A stretch of 64,000 bases of DNA from Nocardioides sp. Root682 (GCF_001427795.1 NZ_LMHJ01000002.1:186001-250000); one strand, 5' to 3'; positions 33,630-43,057 are shown, counted from the stretch's first letter. Numbers and translations: made by a program. The notes: generated by a model not told the origin, from the letters alone.

Positions 33630-36164
33630 TCAGCTTCGCGGCCGAGGCCTGTTCGTCCGTGCGGTCGCTGGCGCGTTGCGAGGATCCTCGGGCCACGAGT
33701 GCTTCGGATAGCGCCCGCGCAGGTCAGCACGCACGCCCGGGTACCCGTTGTCCCAGAAGGACTCCAGGTCTGCCGTGACCGCTGCGGGACGTCGCGCGGG
33801 GGAGAGCAGGTGCAGCAGGAGCGGGACCCGGCCGTCGGCGAGGACGGGCACTGCCGTCCAGCCGAACACCTCCTGCAGCCGTACGGCGAGCACCGGTTGC
33901 TCCTGCGAGTAGTCGATCCGCACGCTCGACCCACTGGGGACCTCCACGCGCTCGGGAGCCAGGTCGTTGAGCCTGCCCGCCTGCGGCCACGGCACCGTCG
34001 CCCGCAGCGCGGCAACGATGTCGATACGACGAAGGTCCTGCGCCGAGCGGACCCGCGCGAGCTGCGGACCGAGCCACGCCTGGAGGTTCTGCGTCAGCGC
34101 CACGTCGCTCACGTCGGGCCACGGGTCGCTGAGCGCGCGGTGCAGGAAGTCGAGGCGGGCGCGCAACGCCGTGGCTGCCTCCGACCAGGAGAAGAGGGCG
34201 ATTCCCTCGTTCGCCACGGCTTCTCGGATCGCATCGCTCACGGCCTGCGCCGGTGGATCGCTGAGCGGGACGGAGCTGAGCTCGATCGAGCCGAGCAACG
34301 TACGTCGGCGAGCCACCACCCGCCCGCCCGTCCAGGTGACCTCGTCCACCTCGGTCCACAGGGACGCCGCCGCCTCGAGCGCGAGGTCCTCGGTGAGCGG
34401 GGCCGCCGCTCGGATCCGGGCTTCACGTTCCCCCGGCCGCCGATCCGCGTCCCCGATCGCGAGCCACTCGAGTCCGGCCAAGGGGCCCGGGGCACGCGGA
34501 TCGAGTGCCGCGCCCGTACCGCCCGCCATCAGGTAGCTCGACGTACCGGAGCGCTTGCGCGCAATCCGGTCCGGATGCGCCAGGGCCACCACCAGCCCGA
34601 CCGCGACGTCATCGGTGAGAGCTCGGGCGTCCGACGCCCCTTTCCGGCCGCCGGGGGTGCCGTCCTTCTCCACGATCTTCTCCAGCCGGGTGACCTGGCT
34701 GCGCCACGAGCCCGCCCGCTGGTCAGAGCGCAGTGACCGGAGCGCAGCAACCAGGTCGCCGCCGGGAGCGCGCACGTCCTCGCTCAGCATCGCGACCACC
34801 TCTGCGGCCCGCCGCGTCCCGACGAGACCGGCCCCGTCGATGAGGGCACGGGCCAGCCTGGGATCGGCCGGTACGCCGGCGATCAGCCGCCCGCGCGAGG
34901 TCGCTCTCCCGTCCTCGGTCATCGCCCCCAGGTCCACCAGCACCGCGTTGGCTGTCGACAGCGCGTGCGCCGGTGGCTGGTCGAGCAGCGCCAGGTCGCG
35001 CACGTCGTGACTGCCCCAGCACGCCACCTCCAGGGCGAAGGCCGTCAGGTCGGCGGTCGCGATCTCGGGCTCCGGGTGAGCAGCCAGGTGCGCGTGCTCC
35101 GCCTCGGACCAACAACGCAGTACGGCGCCCGGCCCCAGCCGCCCGGCCCGTCCCGCCCGCTGCTCGGCCGCTGCCCGGCTGACCGCGACGGTGACGAGAG
35201 AAGCCAGTCCGCGACGGTGGTCGGTACGTGGCTCGCGCGAGAATCCGGCATCCACCACGACCCGTACCCCGGGCACCGTCAGCGACGACTCGGCGACCGC
35301 GGTCGAGACAATCACCCGTCGGCGCGGCCCTTCGCTGAGCGCACGGTCCTGCTCGGCGCCGGACAGCCGTCCGTGCAGGGCGTGCACGTCCGCGTCCACG
35401 CCGGCGAGGCGTCGTACCGTCGCGTCGACCTCCGCGACACCGGGCACGAAGACCAGGACGTCACCCTCGTGCTCGGCGAGCGCGCGCCGTACCGTCGCCG
35501 CGACGTGGTCGTGGAGGGCCGGGGTGATTCCTCGGTCGTCGGTACGGCGTACTCCCGCAGGCACCGGGCACCACACAGCCTGGACCGGGTGAAGCGCACC
35601 CGGGACGCGGATCACCGGAGCGCCGCTCCCACCGAGCAGGGCGGCCGTCCGCTCGGCCTCGATGGTGGCCGACATCGCCACCAGGGCAAGGTCCTCACGC
35701 AGATTGGCCCGTACGTCGACCAGCAGCGCCAGGGTCAGGTCGGCATCGAGGTGGCGTTCGTGCACTTCGTCGAGTACGACGGCCCCGACGCCGGCCAGCT
35801 CGGGATCGTGCTGGATCCGCCGGAGCAGCAGGCCAGTGGTGACGACCTCGACCCGTGTACGCCGACTGGTGCGCCGGTCTCCGCGTACGGAGTATCCGAC
35901 CGTCTCCCCAACCGGTTCGCCCAGCAGGTGCGCCAGCCGACGGGCAGCAGCCCGGGCCGCGATGCGGCTGGGCTGCGTGACGACGACCCGTCCGGCGACG
36001 ACCCCGGCAACCGCAGGCGGCACCAAGGTCGTCTTGCCGGTACCGGGCGGTGCCTGGACGACCGCGACTCCGCGCGTACGAAGTGTCTCGTCGAGGGCAG
36101 CCAGGCCCGCGGTGACCGGGAGGTCGGGCGGCGCGGCGAGCAGGTTGCGCAGCGGGTCGGACAC
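33630..36164 (-). CDS. hrpB: ATP-dependent RNA helicase HrpB-like
   Basis: An 844-residue DEAH-type helicase with the HrpB architecture. Walker A is VVQAPPGTGKTTLVPPAVAG (about residues 34-53), followed by motif II DEVH (VVLDEVHERHLDADLTLALL), motif III SATIE, and motif VI with AEQRAGRAGRLGPGAVLR. A C-terminal HrpB-specific domain runs from about residue 460 to the end (LDFLHRALSDPWPDVSDVAL). Family length is about 820-850. GTG 36164 is the start. HrpB proteins are non-essential helicases whose RNA target is undefined. The gene is convergent with cholesterol oxidase. Confidence 0.95.
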   Translation of the reverse strand: MSDPLRNLLAAPPDLPVTAGLAALDETLRTRGVAVVQAPPGTGKTTLVPPAVAGVVAGRVVVTQPSRIAARAAARRLAHLLGEPVGETVGYSVRGDRRTSRRTRVEVVTTGLLLRRIQHDPELAGVGAVVLDEVHERHLDADLTLALLVDVRANLREDLALVAMSATIEAERTAALLGGSGAPVIRVPGALHPVQAVWCPVPAGVRRTDDRGITPALHDHVAATVRRALAEHEGDVLVFVPGVAEVDATVRRLAGVDADVHALHGRLSGAEQDRALSEGPRRRVIVSTAVAESSLTVPGVRVVVDAGFSREPRTDHRRGLASLVTVAVSRAAAEQRAGRAGRLGPGAVLRCWSEAEHAHLAAHPEPEIATADLTAFALEVACWGSHDVRDLALLDQPPAHALSTANAVLVDLGAMTEDGRATSRGRLIAGVPADPRLARALIDGAGLVGTRRAAEVVAMLSEDVRAPGGDLVAALRSLRSDQRAGSWRSQVTRLEKIVEKDGTPGGRKGASDARALTDDVAVGLVVALAHPDRIARKRSGTSSYLMAGGTGAALDPRAPGPLAGLEWLAIGDADRRPGEREARIRAAAPLTEDLALEAAASLWTEVDEVTWTGGRVVARRRTLLGSIELSSVPLSDPPAQAVSDAIREAVANEGIALFSWSEAATALRARLDFLHRALSDPWPDVSDVALTQNLQAWLGPQLARVRSAQDLRRIDIVAALRATVPWPQAGRLNDLAPERVEVPSGSSVRIDYSQEQPVLAVRLQEVFGWTAVPVLADGRVPLLLHLLSPARRPAAVTADLESFWDNGYPGVRADLRGRYPKHSWPEDPRNAPATARTNRPRPRS

Positions 36165-36201
36165 TCGTGCAGTGTGCCCGACGCGGAGTGCGTTCCTCGG
36201 T

Positions 36202-36540
36202 TCAGGCCGGAGCAGGGGCTCCGGTGCTGCGGACAGCCTGGGCGTCGTTGTAGAACGACGTCGCGCGACGCAGGCGCTTCTTGGAGCCGATGAACGGGAA
36301 GCCCGTCAGCAGGAAGACGAGGATCGGTGACTCGCGGTGCGCCGAGCCCGCCGCGGCCAGTGCCTCGTTGAGTCGGCCAGTCACGCCGTACTGCGCGAAC
36401 GCCATGAAGAACCAGGCGAAGAGGAAGCCAGCGCCTCCACGGCCCAGCGTCTTGTTGGTCGAGGAAATCCAGCTTGCCCGGGCGATGCCCAGGGTGAAGA
36501 TGCTGATCCACGTACCGGGGTAGTTCGAAAGCTGCGTCAC
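36202..36540 (-). CDS. Small hypothetical membrane-associated protein
   Basis: A 112-residue protein. GTG 36540 is chosen over an in-frame TTG at 36558 because GGGAGG lies 10 nt upstream of the GTG. The central part has hydrophobic segments (GAGFLFAWFFMAFAQYGV and ESPILVFLLTGFPFIG), so membrane association is likely. The N-terminal TWISIFTLGIARASWISSTN is also partly hydrophobic. No family is recognised. It lies just upstream of hrpB on the same strand. Confidence 0.6.
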   Translation of the reverse strand: MTQLSNYPGTWISIFTLGIARASWISSTNKTLGRGGAGFLFAWFFMAFAQYGVTGRLNEALAAAGSAHRESPILVFLLTGFPFIGSKKRLRRATSFYNDAQAVRSTGAPAPA

Positions 36541-36694
36541 GGCGAAGTCGCCTCCCAAGAGTAGTTGTGCAGTCGCTCGGGAGCGTAGGGCTGGCTATTG
36601 GTGTTTCGTGGGCGAACGCAGGAAGTCGCCTTGATGCCCGTAGTTCTCGAGACGCTGAATCGCGGCGCTATGACGCGGGTGGCAGGCGGGCGCT

Positions 36695-37432
36695 CTATGC
36701 CTCCCAGTGGTTCCATCGGATGGACTCGGCTGCGGGTTTGCGGGAGACCGGACCGAAGTTCCCGCGCGGGTAGCCGACTGGGATGATGGCGAAGGTCTGG
36801 ACGTGGGATGGGATGTCGAGGACTTGTTTGAACTCGTCTTCGATGAGCTGGTGCCAGGTGGTCATGGTGGCGCCGAGTCCGAGGGCGCGAGCGGTCAGCA
36901 GTAGGTTCTGCACGCCGGGGTAGACGCTGGCCGCGGCTCCCATCGAGCTGAAGTGGTGGTAGTTGCGTCCGACGCTGATCGCGCGGCGAGGCCCCAGCTC
37001 GAAGGTGGCCTTGCGGAGCTCAGTGACATTGCGCATGACCTTGCGACTCCACGGGCCGAGGTCGTAGCAGGGGACGATCACCGCGGGCGTTTCGGCGAAG
37101 TGGTCGCGCTGAAAGCGGAGCGCCTCGCGCATGCGTTCGTACGTCGCCTCGGTCATGCTGTCGGGCACGGCCTTACCGGCGGTGCCGAGGTAGAAGTTGG
37201 CCACCACGTCCCAGAGGCGGGCGAGCTCGGCCATCTTCTGCCGGTCGGTCACGACCACGAAGCTGTAGGCCTGGGCGTTGCTCCCGCTCGGTGCCCAAGT
37301 GGCCGCCTCGACGAGCTGGACCAGGAGTTCTTCGGGCACCGGGTCGGGCTTGAGCTTGCGCATCGCCCGCATCGTCGACATGACCTCGGCCACCGGGGCG
37401 TCGATCCCGAACGACAGCGTCGGCGCACTCAT
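36695..37432 (-). CDS. Nitroreductase family protein
   Basis: A 245-residue FMN-dependent nitroreductase-fold protein. It opens with VMSTMRAMRKLKPDPVPEEL, the usual AxRxF/RxxRxF-like phosphate-binding start, followed by ATWAPSGSNAQAYSFVVVTD and the C-terminal ARALGLGATMTTWHQL. ATG 37432 overlaps the stop of the carotenoid oxygenase gene by 4 nt, so the two are translationally coupled and probably act in one pathway. The substrate is unknown; nitroaromatic, quinone or enone reduction are all possible for this family. Confidence 0.88.
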   Translation of the reverse strand: MSAPTLSFGIDAPVAEVMSTMRAMRKLKPDPVPEELLVQLVEAATWAPSGSNAQAYSFVVVTDRQKMAELARLWDVVANFYLGTAGKAVPDSMTEATYERMREALRFQRDHFAETPAVIVPCYDLGPWSRKVMRNVTELRKATFELGPRRAISVGRNYHHFSSMGAAASVYPGVQNLLLTARALGLGATMTTWHQLIEDEFKQVLDIPSHVQTFAIIPVGYPRGNFGPVSRKPAAESIRWNHWEA

Positions 37433-38856
37433 GCCTTCACCGGCCGACGGGTGAACATGCCGTGGAAGCCAAGCGGGACGTTGAAGGGCAGGTGCATGGT
37501 CGCTATCGCATTCTTCTCGGGGTCGCGGGCGTCGAGCACGAGCAGCTTGGAGCGCGACTCGGCTTTGTCGTGGGCCATCGCGAGGAGCCAGCCGTCGTCC
37601 TCGGCCGCATCGGGGGAGCGGGGCACGAAGAGCGCCTCGCCCAACGAGTGGCCGGGGACGACGTGGCTCGAGACCGCCCCGGTGTCGTTGTCGACCTTGA
37701 CGATGCTGCCGTCCTGCATGGATGCGCTGTAGCCGCTCAGGTAGCTGTAGCGGTGGCGCCGCGTGGTCAATCGCCAGTCGTACTGCGGGAACTCGCCGGT
37801 GCCGTCGATGAGCTGCTGTTCGATGACTCGGCCGGTGGGCGTGATTCGGTAGCGGGTGAGCCTGTTCTCGGGGTAGGGGTGCTCGTTGCGGGCGTCGCCG
37901 ATGTTGACCTTGAGGCGGTCCCAGGCATCGGGGCCGAAATTGACGAGGTCGACGACGATGTCGCCGTTCTCCTCGTAGGCGTTGGTCACGTGGAAGTGCA
38001 TGAGTGCGTCGTGCTCGACGATGCGGGGCTTTCCGCCGTTCCTCGGGACCAGCACGAAGCGGGTGGCCTTCTGCGGTTTGTAGTCCAGGGCGTCCAGGTA
38101 CGACGTGCGTGACAGGGCGAGCTTGCGCAGGTTCGGCATGATCGGGTCCAGCACGAAGACCAGGTGGTTCTCGGTCAGCGCCATGTCGTGGTTCCAAGGC
38201 AGGTCGAGCATGGGGACGGTGGCGAACTGCTCCAACGGACGGCCGCGCTTGCGGCGGTAGCAGCGGATCTGCGGATACGGCAGGACGTCGAGCCCGAAGT
38301 TGAACATCTCCTGCGTGTGCGGATCCCACTTCGGGTGGGCCGAGAACGCGCCCAGCCACTTCAAGGTGCCGTCGAAGTCCTCGGTGCCGAGCGTCTCCAG
38401 GGTGTCGGGGTCCACCCGGTGCGGTTTCCCGATCTCCCACAGCGCCAGGAGTTCGTCGCCGGTCAGGATCACGTTGGTGTTGGCCACGTTCGCCGGGAGG
38501 CGCAGGAAGTTCGCCAGCGGACCGCCTGGGCGCATCGCTCCAATCCCGCGGTAGTTGACCCGGTCCGAGGTCTGGCCGTGCTGGAAGTGCTGCGTGCGGA
38601 CGTAGCGGTTGCGGAAGTCGACCCGTCCGTTCTGGATGCTGAACCGGCTGATCATGCCGTCGCCGTCGAAGATGTTGTCCAGGAGCGTGGTGCCGACCTG
38701 GAGCTTGCCCGGGCCGATCCGGTAGAGCGTCCCGTCCAGGTCCTTGGGAATCGTGCCGTCGACCTGGATGTCGGACAGGTCGTGCTCGGTGAGCAGCGGC
38801 TCGTGGAGACCCCACTCTCGGGCGAGGGAGATGGGCTGCTCCTGGGTGAGCGTCAT
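37429..38856 (-). CDS. Carotenoid oxygenase (RPE65/lignostilbene dioxygenase) family protein
   Basis: A 475-residue non-haem iron dioxygenase. The four iron-ligand histidines are visible in order: SAHPKWDPH, DLPWNHDMALTENHLVF, ALMHFHVTNAYEE and LGFHGMFTRR at the C-terminus. These enzymes cleave a carbon-carbon double bond in carotenoids, apocarotenoids or stilbenes with O2. ATG 38856 has GAAGGAG 5 nt upstream. It forms a two-gene operon with a nitroreductase and is divergent from a TetR regulator across a double palindrome at 38887-38909. A stilbene or lignin-dimer substrate is as likely as a carotenoid. Confidence 0.92.
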   Translation of the reverse strand: MTLTQEQPISLAREWGLHEPLLTEHDLSDIQVDGTIPKDLDGTLYRIGPGKLQVGTTLLDNIFDGDGMISRFSIQNGRVDFRNRYVRTQHFQHGQTSDRVNYRGIGAMRPGGPLANFLRLPANVANTNVILTGDELLALWEIGKPHRVDPDTLETLGTEDFDGTLKWLGAFSAHPKWDPHTQEMFNFGLDVLPYPQIRCYRRKRGRPLEQFATVPMLDLPWNHDMALTENHLVFVLDPIMPNLRKLALSRTSYLDALDYKPQKATRFVLVPRNGGKPRIVEHDALMHFHVTNAYEENGDIVVDLVNFGPDAWDRLKVNIGDARNEHPYPENRLTRYRITPTGRVIEQQLIDGTGEFPQYDWRLTTRRHRYSYLSGYSASMQDGSIVKVDNDTGAVSSHVVPGHSLGEALFVPRSPDAAEDDGWLLAMAHDKAESRSKLLVLDARDPEKNAIATMHLPFNVPLGFHGMFTRRPVKA

Positions 38857-38886
38857 GATGACTCCTTCGGCGACACTGCCAAGTGC

Positions 38887-38909
38887 GGATACGCACGTAT
38901 CCGGATACG
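38887..38909. promoter_or_regulatory. Overlapping palindromic operator between carotenoid oxygenase and TetR genes
   Basis: Three heptamers in a row, GGATACG (38887-38893), CGTATCC (38896-38902) and GGATACG (38903-38909), create two overlapping perfect dyads: GGATACG-CA-CGTATCC and CGTATCC-GGATACG. This is a strong candidate site for the adjacent TetR protein controlling both divergent units. Confidence 0.7.
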
Positions 38910-38966
38910 ATCGTCTCCGAAGGTGCGATACTTTGTCAACGGCTTGCCACCAGCGGGAGGAGCGAC

Positions 38967-39623
38967 GTGACCCAGACGACAAGCGGTGTCTACGGCGGGG
39001 TCTCCGCAAGCGACCGACAGGCGGAACGACGTTCGCGACTGATGGCCGCAGGCCTTGCGCTGATCGGTGGCGAGGGGTGGGCGAACACCACCGTGCGTGG
39101 CGTCTGCCGCGAGGCCGGGCTGTCCTCACGCTTCTTCTACGAGAGCTTCACCGACCTCGACGCCCTCGCCGTGGCACTTTTCGACGAACTCGTCGAAGAG
39201 GCGATGACGGCAGCGTTCGCAGCCATCGCCGAAGCCGGCCGCACCCTCCCGGACCGAGCGACCGCAGCGATGAGCGCGCTGGTCGAGGAGTTCACGCGTG
39301 ACCCGCGCAGGGCACGCTTCGCGTTCATGGAAGCGCTCGGAAGCGAACCGCTCATGCAGCGCCGACTGGCCATCATGCGCTCCACCGCCGACCTGCTGGC
39401 CGCCATGGCCCGGGACAGCTTCGCGCCTTGGCCCGAGGAGGACACCTACATCGATGTCGTCGCCTCCGTGCTTTCCGGGGGCTTCATCGAGCTGATGATC
39501 AGCTTCGTCGGCGGCCAGTTGAAGCTCGACAAGGAGCAACTGATCGCCGACTTCGTCACCATGATGATCACGTCCGCTGAGTCGGCCGCTGAGATCGCCC
39601 GAGACCGAGTCACCAAAGCCTGA
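38967..39623 (+). CDS. TetR family transcriptional regulator
   Basis: A 218-residue TetR protein. GTG 38967 follows GGGAGGAG by 4 nt. The helix-turn-helix is in NTTVRGVCREAGLSSRFFYE then SFTDLDALAVALFDE. The C-terminal domain is helical and of typical length. It is divergent from the carotenoid oxygenase-nitroreductase operon and probably represses it through the double palindrome in between. Confidence 0.93.
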   Translation: MTQTTSGVYGGVSASDRQAERRSRLMAAGLALIGGEGWANTTVRGVCREAGLSSRFFYESFTDLDALAVALFDELVEEAMTAAFAAIAEAGRTLPDRATAAMSALVEEFTRDPRRARFAFMEALGSEPLMQRRLAIMRSTADLLAAMARDSFAPWPEEDTYIDVVASVLSGGFIELMISFVGGQLKLDKEQLIADFVTMMITSAESAAEIARDRVTKA

Positions 39624-39869
39624 CCCGCGAGCCGGCTGTCATAGGGCGGCGCGCGGGCGTCAGATCGGCGACGGAGTCCGGGCTGTGGCGGCGGTAGGAC
39701 GCGCTCCGTAGCACGGCGTGGAACTGCACGGCGCAGGACGTATCGCAGCCTGTTGGGGACCTTTGGCACTGACCTGGGCCAGACGGCGGGTGTTCCAGTG
39801 AGGGACATGACGCCGTCCCTTTGCGACCGCGCATCCGTTCACGCTTCCCGACAAACCCCACGGAGCCCC

Positions 39870-41090
39870 ATGCTGTCCACCAGGTCCGCCCAGGTCGTCA
39901 AGGCCACGCTGCCCGTCATCGGTGCCGCCGTCGGCGACATCACCCCGATCTTCTACAAGCGAATGTTCGCTGCCCATCCTGAGCTCGAGCGCGACCTGTT
40001 CAATCGGGGCAACCAGGCCCAGGGGGACCAACAGAGCGCGCTTGCGGGTGCGATCGCCGCCTACGCGACGCTCCTGGTGGCCGATGACGGACGCGACCCG
40101 CTCGACGTGCTGGGGCGCATCGCGCACAAACACGCCTCCCTCGGCATCACCGAGGACCAGTACCCGATCGTCCACGAGCACCTCTTCGCCGCCATCGTGG
40201 AGGTGCTCGGCGACGCAGTCACCCCCGAGGTCGCCTCCGCCTGGGACGAGGTCTACTGGCACATGGCCGGTGCGCTGGTCACGATCGAGAAGCGGTTGTA
40301 CGCCGAGACGGGCGTGGCGGACGGTGCTGTCTGGCGCACGCTGGTTCTACGGAGTCGCCTTCAGGAGTCACCCGACACGGTGTCCTTCGTCCTCGGGACC
40401 GCCGACGGCAGCCCGCTGCCGGAGTCCCGTCCGGGCCAGTACGTCTCCGTGCAGGTGACCCTGCCCGACGGCGCCCGTCAGATTCGGCAGTACAGCCTCA
40501 CCCACGCTCCGGACGCCAGCGAATGGAGGATCTCGGTCAAGGCAGTCCCAGCACGGCGAAGCGACGATGGCGCCACCGTGCCGGCAGGTGAGGTGTCCAA
40601 CTTCCTGCATCAGGAGCTCTTCGAGGGGGACGAGATCTCGGTGTCGGCGCCCTTCGGCGACCTGGTCCTGCAGGACTCCGAGGACCCGCTGGTGTTGATC
40701 TCTGCCGGCATCGGCATCACCCCGATCATCGGCATCCTGCACTACCTGGCCGGCACCGGTTCGAAGCGTCAGGTGCTGGTCCTGCATGCCGACCGTTCGC
40801 CTGCCCGGCACGCGCACCGCCAGGAGCTGAAGGAACTCGTGGCTGCGTTGCCCTCTGCCACGCTGCACCGCTGGTACGAGGACCTCGGCGTACGGCCGAC
40901 CCGAGACGTCCTCAGCGCCGGTCGGGTCGACCTCGGGCTGGTGAAGATCCCAGCAGACGCGCAGGTGTACCTGTGCGGTCCGCTGCCCTTCATGGAGTCC
41001 GTACGCCGCACCCTGATTGAGCGGCACGTTGGCGAAGACGACATCCACTACGAGGTCTTCGGGCCGGACAAGTGGCTGGCCTCGGCCTGA
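39870..41090 (+). CDS. hmp: Flavohaemoprotein (nitric oxide dioxygenase)
   Basis: A 406-residue flavohaemoglobin. The globin domain (residues about 1-140) carries the distal tyrosine near residue 29 (IFYKRMFAAHPEL) and proximal histidine near residue 88 (IAHKHASLGITEDQYPIVHE). The FAD domain shows RQYSLTHAPDASEWRISVKA, and the NAD domain GIGITPIIGILHYLAG with C-terminal VYLCGPLPFMESV. It converts NO plus O2 to nitrate using NAD(P)H, protecting against nitrosative stress. ATG 39870 follows CGGAG by 4 nt. It is a single-gene unit. The 246 bp upstream hold no recognised operator. Confidence 0.95.
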   Translation: MLSTRSAQVVKATLPVIGAAVGDITPIFYKRMFAAHPELERDLFNRGNQAQGDQQSALAGAIAAYATLLVADDGRDPLDVLGRIAHKHASLGITEDQYPIVHEHLFAAIVEVLGDAVTPEVASAWDEVYWHMAGALVTIEKRLYAETGVADGAVWRTLVLRSRLQESPDTVSFVLGTADGSPLPESRPGQYVSVQVTLPDGARQIRQYSLTHAPDASEWRISVKAVPARRSDDGATVPAGEVSNFLHQELFEGDEISVSAPFGDLVLQDSEDPLVLISAGIGITPIIGILHYLAGTGSKRQVLVLHADRSPARHAHRQELKELVAALPSATLHRWYEDLGVRPTRDVLSAGRVDLGLVKIPADAQVYLCGPLPFMESVRRTLIERHVGEDDIHYEVFGPDKWLASA

Positions 41091-41320
41091 ATCAGAGCCT
41101 GCTGCACGATCAGAACGCGAGGTCCCAGGTAGTCGACGAAGCGCCCGGAAACACTCGACTGCGTAAGTGAGGGATCCTGGGCGCTCCGTCAAACACAGGT
41201 CTAGCGGACAGTGGCGCAGACCACAACGATGCTTGAAAGTGCAACTTGCCGGTCGGTGGGTGCGTCGATGTCGATGTCGTCGTCGAGCTGCACCTTCTCG
41301 TGGGCGCCGTTGATTCCGTT

Positions 41321-41893
41321 CTAGTCCTGGGGGTCGTCGATGACGCGTGCGCAGGCTCCCAACGCGAGAAGCATGACAACCGCGTCCGTGACCGCGAGCC
41401 ACCCGGTGTTGGTGACGTGCGCAGCGGGAAAGAGCACGGCCCCGAGGGCAAGCAGCGGTGACCACCATGCAGGGGTACGTCGTCGTAGCGCGACGGCCGT
41501 GACCAAGAAGGTGAGGGGAAAGAAGAAGCCCATTGCCTTGAACAGGTTCGCAGGTCCGTGCTCGTCGAAGAGGTCGTTGCCTCCGGTTGCGATGTGGAGG
41601 GTGTTCTCGCCGACGCCGGCGTTGCCGATGACCCCAAGCACCGCGATCACCAGGAGCGCAGCCTGGGTGCGCCCGGAGGTGAGGCTGACCAGCTTGAGTG
41701 CGGCGAGCCCGTACAGACCGGCGGCGACGATGTGCAGCGCGGCGGTCATACCGTCGTCCCATCCGCGGACGGCGTAGCAGCTGTCCACGACCAGGTAGGC
41801 CAGGGGCGCGAGCAGCAAGGATGCGTCGAGCAGTCGGTCAACCGGACTGGGATCGGCAATGGCGATGGTCGGCGCTGGTGTCGAGGTGGTCAT
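41321..41893 (-). CDS. Hypothetical integral membrane protein
   Basis: A 190-residue protein with about six hydrophobic segments (for example LLDASLLLAPLAYLVVDSCY and AVTDAVVMLLALGACARVI). ATG 41893 has AGAGGA 8 nt upstream. The sequence and its position beside a LuxR-type membrane regulator suggest that it may be the target of that regulator. Its TAG stop is followed by 39 more open codons in the same frame (41204-41320) with coding-like composition, so the original gene may have been longer. No family name is given. Confidence 0.7.
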   Translation of the reverse strand: MTTSTPAPTIAIADPSPVDRLLDASLLLAPLAYLVVDSCYAVRGWDDGMTAALHIVAAGLYGLAALKLVSLTSGRTQAALLVIAVLGVIGNAGVGENTLHIATGGNDLFDEHGPANLFKAMGFFFPLTFLVTAVALRRRTPAWWSPLLALGAVLFPAAHVTNTGWLAVTDAVVMLLALGACARVIDDPQD

Positions 41894-42040
41894 GACGGCG
41901 TTCCTCTCGGTTGGGTGGGCCACCAGCGTCGGCATCTTCGTACCCCTCCCGCTCCGGGGATGACCCTGGAGATGCGTTCGGCGCGGATTCCAGGGTTTCC
42001 CCTGTGCGGTGGGAAGCGCTCAGTGCGCAACGATGGATGG

Positions 42041-43057
42041 GTGAGCACAGATCGATCCGTCCGTGACCGCCCGGCGGAACTTCTGGCACCACTGTTGGTT
42101 CTTGGCACTGTCGTCGCCTTGGTCGCCGCCGGTGCCGCGCGTGGCCTGTGGTTGGCGAACCTGCACAACGGCCTCCTCGCTCTCGCTTTCGGATGCGTGG
42201 CGGCGTGGACCTTGCTGGTGCGGCACCATCACCGCGAGGCGCTGCTCTTCGCCGTTGTGGGGGTGCTTGAGAGCGTGGTGTTCCTCGGGCGTCAGGCAGC
42301 ACACGACGCCACGGTCCACGGCGCTTCGTGGTGGGGGTGGATCGGTGTCTGGCCGTTGGCGGTCACGCTCGCTGCGCTGACCTGGGCAGTCTTCTGCTTC
42401 CCCGACGGTCGGACCCTGTCACTGTCGTGGCGCCGCGTGGCTGTCGTGGTGACCTTGGTCGCTGTGCTGCTCTCCTTGTGCTCAGCGTTGTGGCCGGTCG
42501 AGTACGCCGCTGCAGATGTCAGTACGCCGCCGCCGTTCCGCCTTGGCGGGGCAGACCACGCCATGGACGTGTGGCGAGTCGTCGCGCACCCGGCGTACGC
42601 ACTGATCCAGGTCTCCTGGCTCCTCGCGATCTTGGCGCGCTGGCGCCGGGCCAACGGGATGCTGCGCAACCAGCTCGCCGTGCTCGGCGTCGCCGTGGGC
42701 GCGGCGACGGTCGCGCTGCTGGTCGGGCTAGCGATTTTCGGCTCACCTCGAGCCGGGCTCCTCACCGTCCCGCTGATCCCGGTCGCTGCTGGATGGGGCA
42801 TGGTCGGGCTCAGCCTGAGCCGCGTCGTTGAGGAGACACGAGCCCGCGGAGGGCTCGCGGGTCTGTCACCGCGCGAGAACGAGGTCCTCGACCTCATGGC
42901 TCAGGGCCTCTCGAACAAAGCCATCGCAGACCAGCTCCACCTCAGCCTCAAGACCGTCGAACCCATCGTGAGCTCGATCTTCACCAAGCTCAAGCTCCCA
43001 GCCGACGCCTCGACCAACCGGCGCGTCCTTGCCGTACGCGCACTACTGGAGGAGTAG
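42041..43057 (+). CDS. Membrane-bound LuxR family transcriptional regulator
   Basis: A protein of about 338 residues. The N-terminal 270 residues contain about eight hydrophobic segments and no recognisable sensor domain. The C-terminus is a LuxR/GerE helix-turn-helix: LSPRENEVLDLMAQGLSNKA then IADQLHLSLKTVEPIVSSIF. GTG 42041 is one choice; an ATG near 41960 is also in frame and no ribosome site decides between them. A DNA-binding domain tethered directly to a polytopic membrane domain suggests one-component sensing of a membrane signal. It is divergent from the membrane protein at 41321-41893. Confidence 0.82.
   Translation: MSTDRSVRDRPAELLAPLLVLGTVVALVAAGAARGLWLANLHNGLLALAFGCVAAWTLLVRHHHREALLFAVVGVLESVVFLGRQAAHDATVHGASWWGWIGVWPLAVTLAALTWAVFCFPDGRTLSLSWRRVAVVVTLVAVLLSLCSALWPVEYAAADVSTPPPFRLGGADHAMDVWRVVAHPAYALIQVSWLLAILARWRRANGMLRNQLAVLGVAVGAATVALLVGLAIFGSPRAGLLTVPLIPVAAGWGMVGLSLSRVVEETRARGGLAGLSPRENEVLDLMAQGLSNKAIADQLHLSLKTVEPIVSSIFTKLKLPADASTNRRVLAVRALLEE

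Noticed and set aside
39785..39830. Possible NO-responsive operator upstream of the flavohaemoprotein
   Set aside because: Only a 6-bp AGGGAC/GTCCCT dyad is visible; it does not resemble known NsrR or NorR sites.
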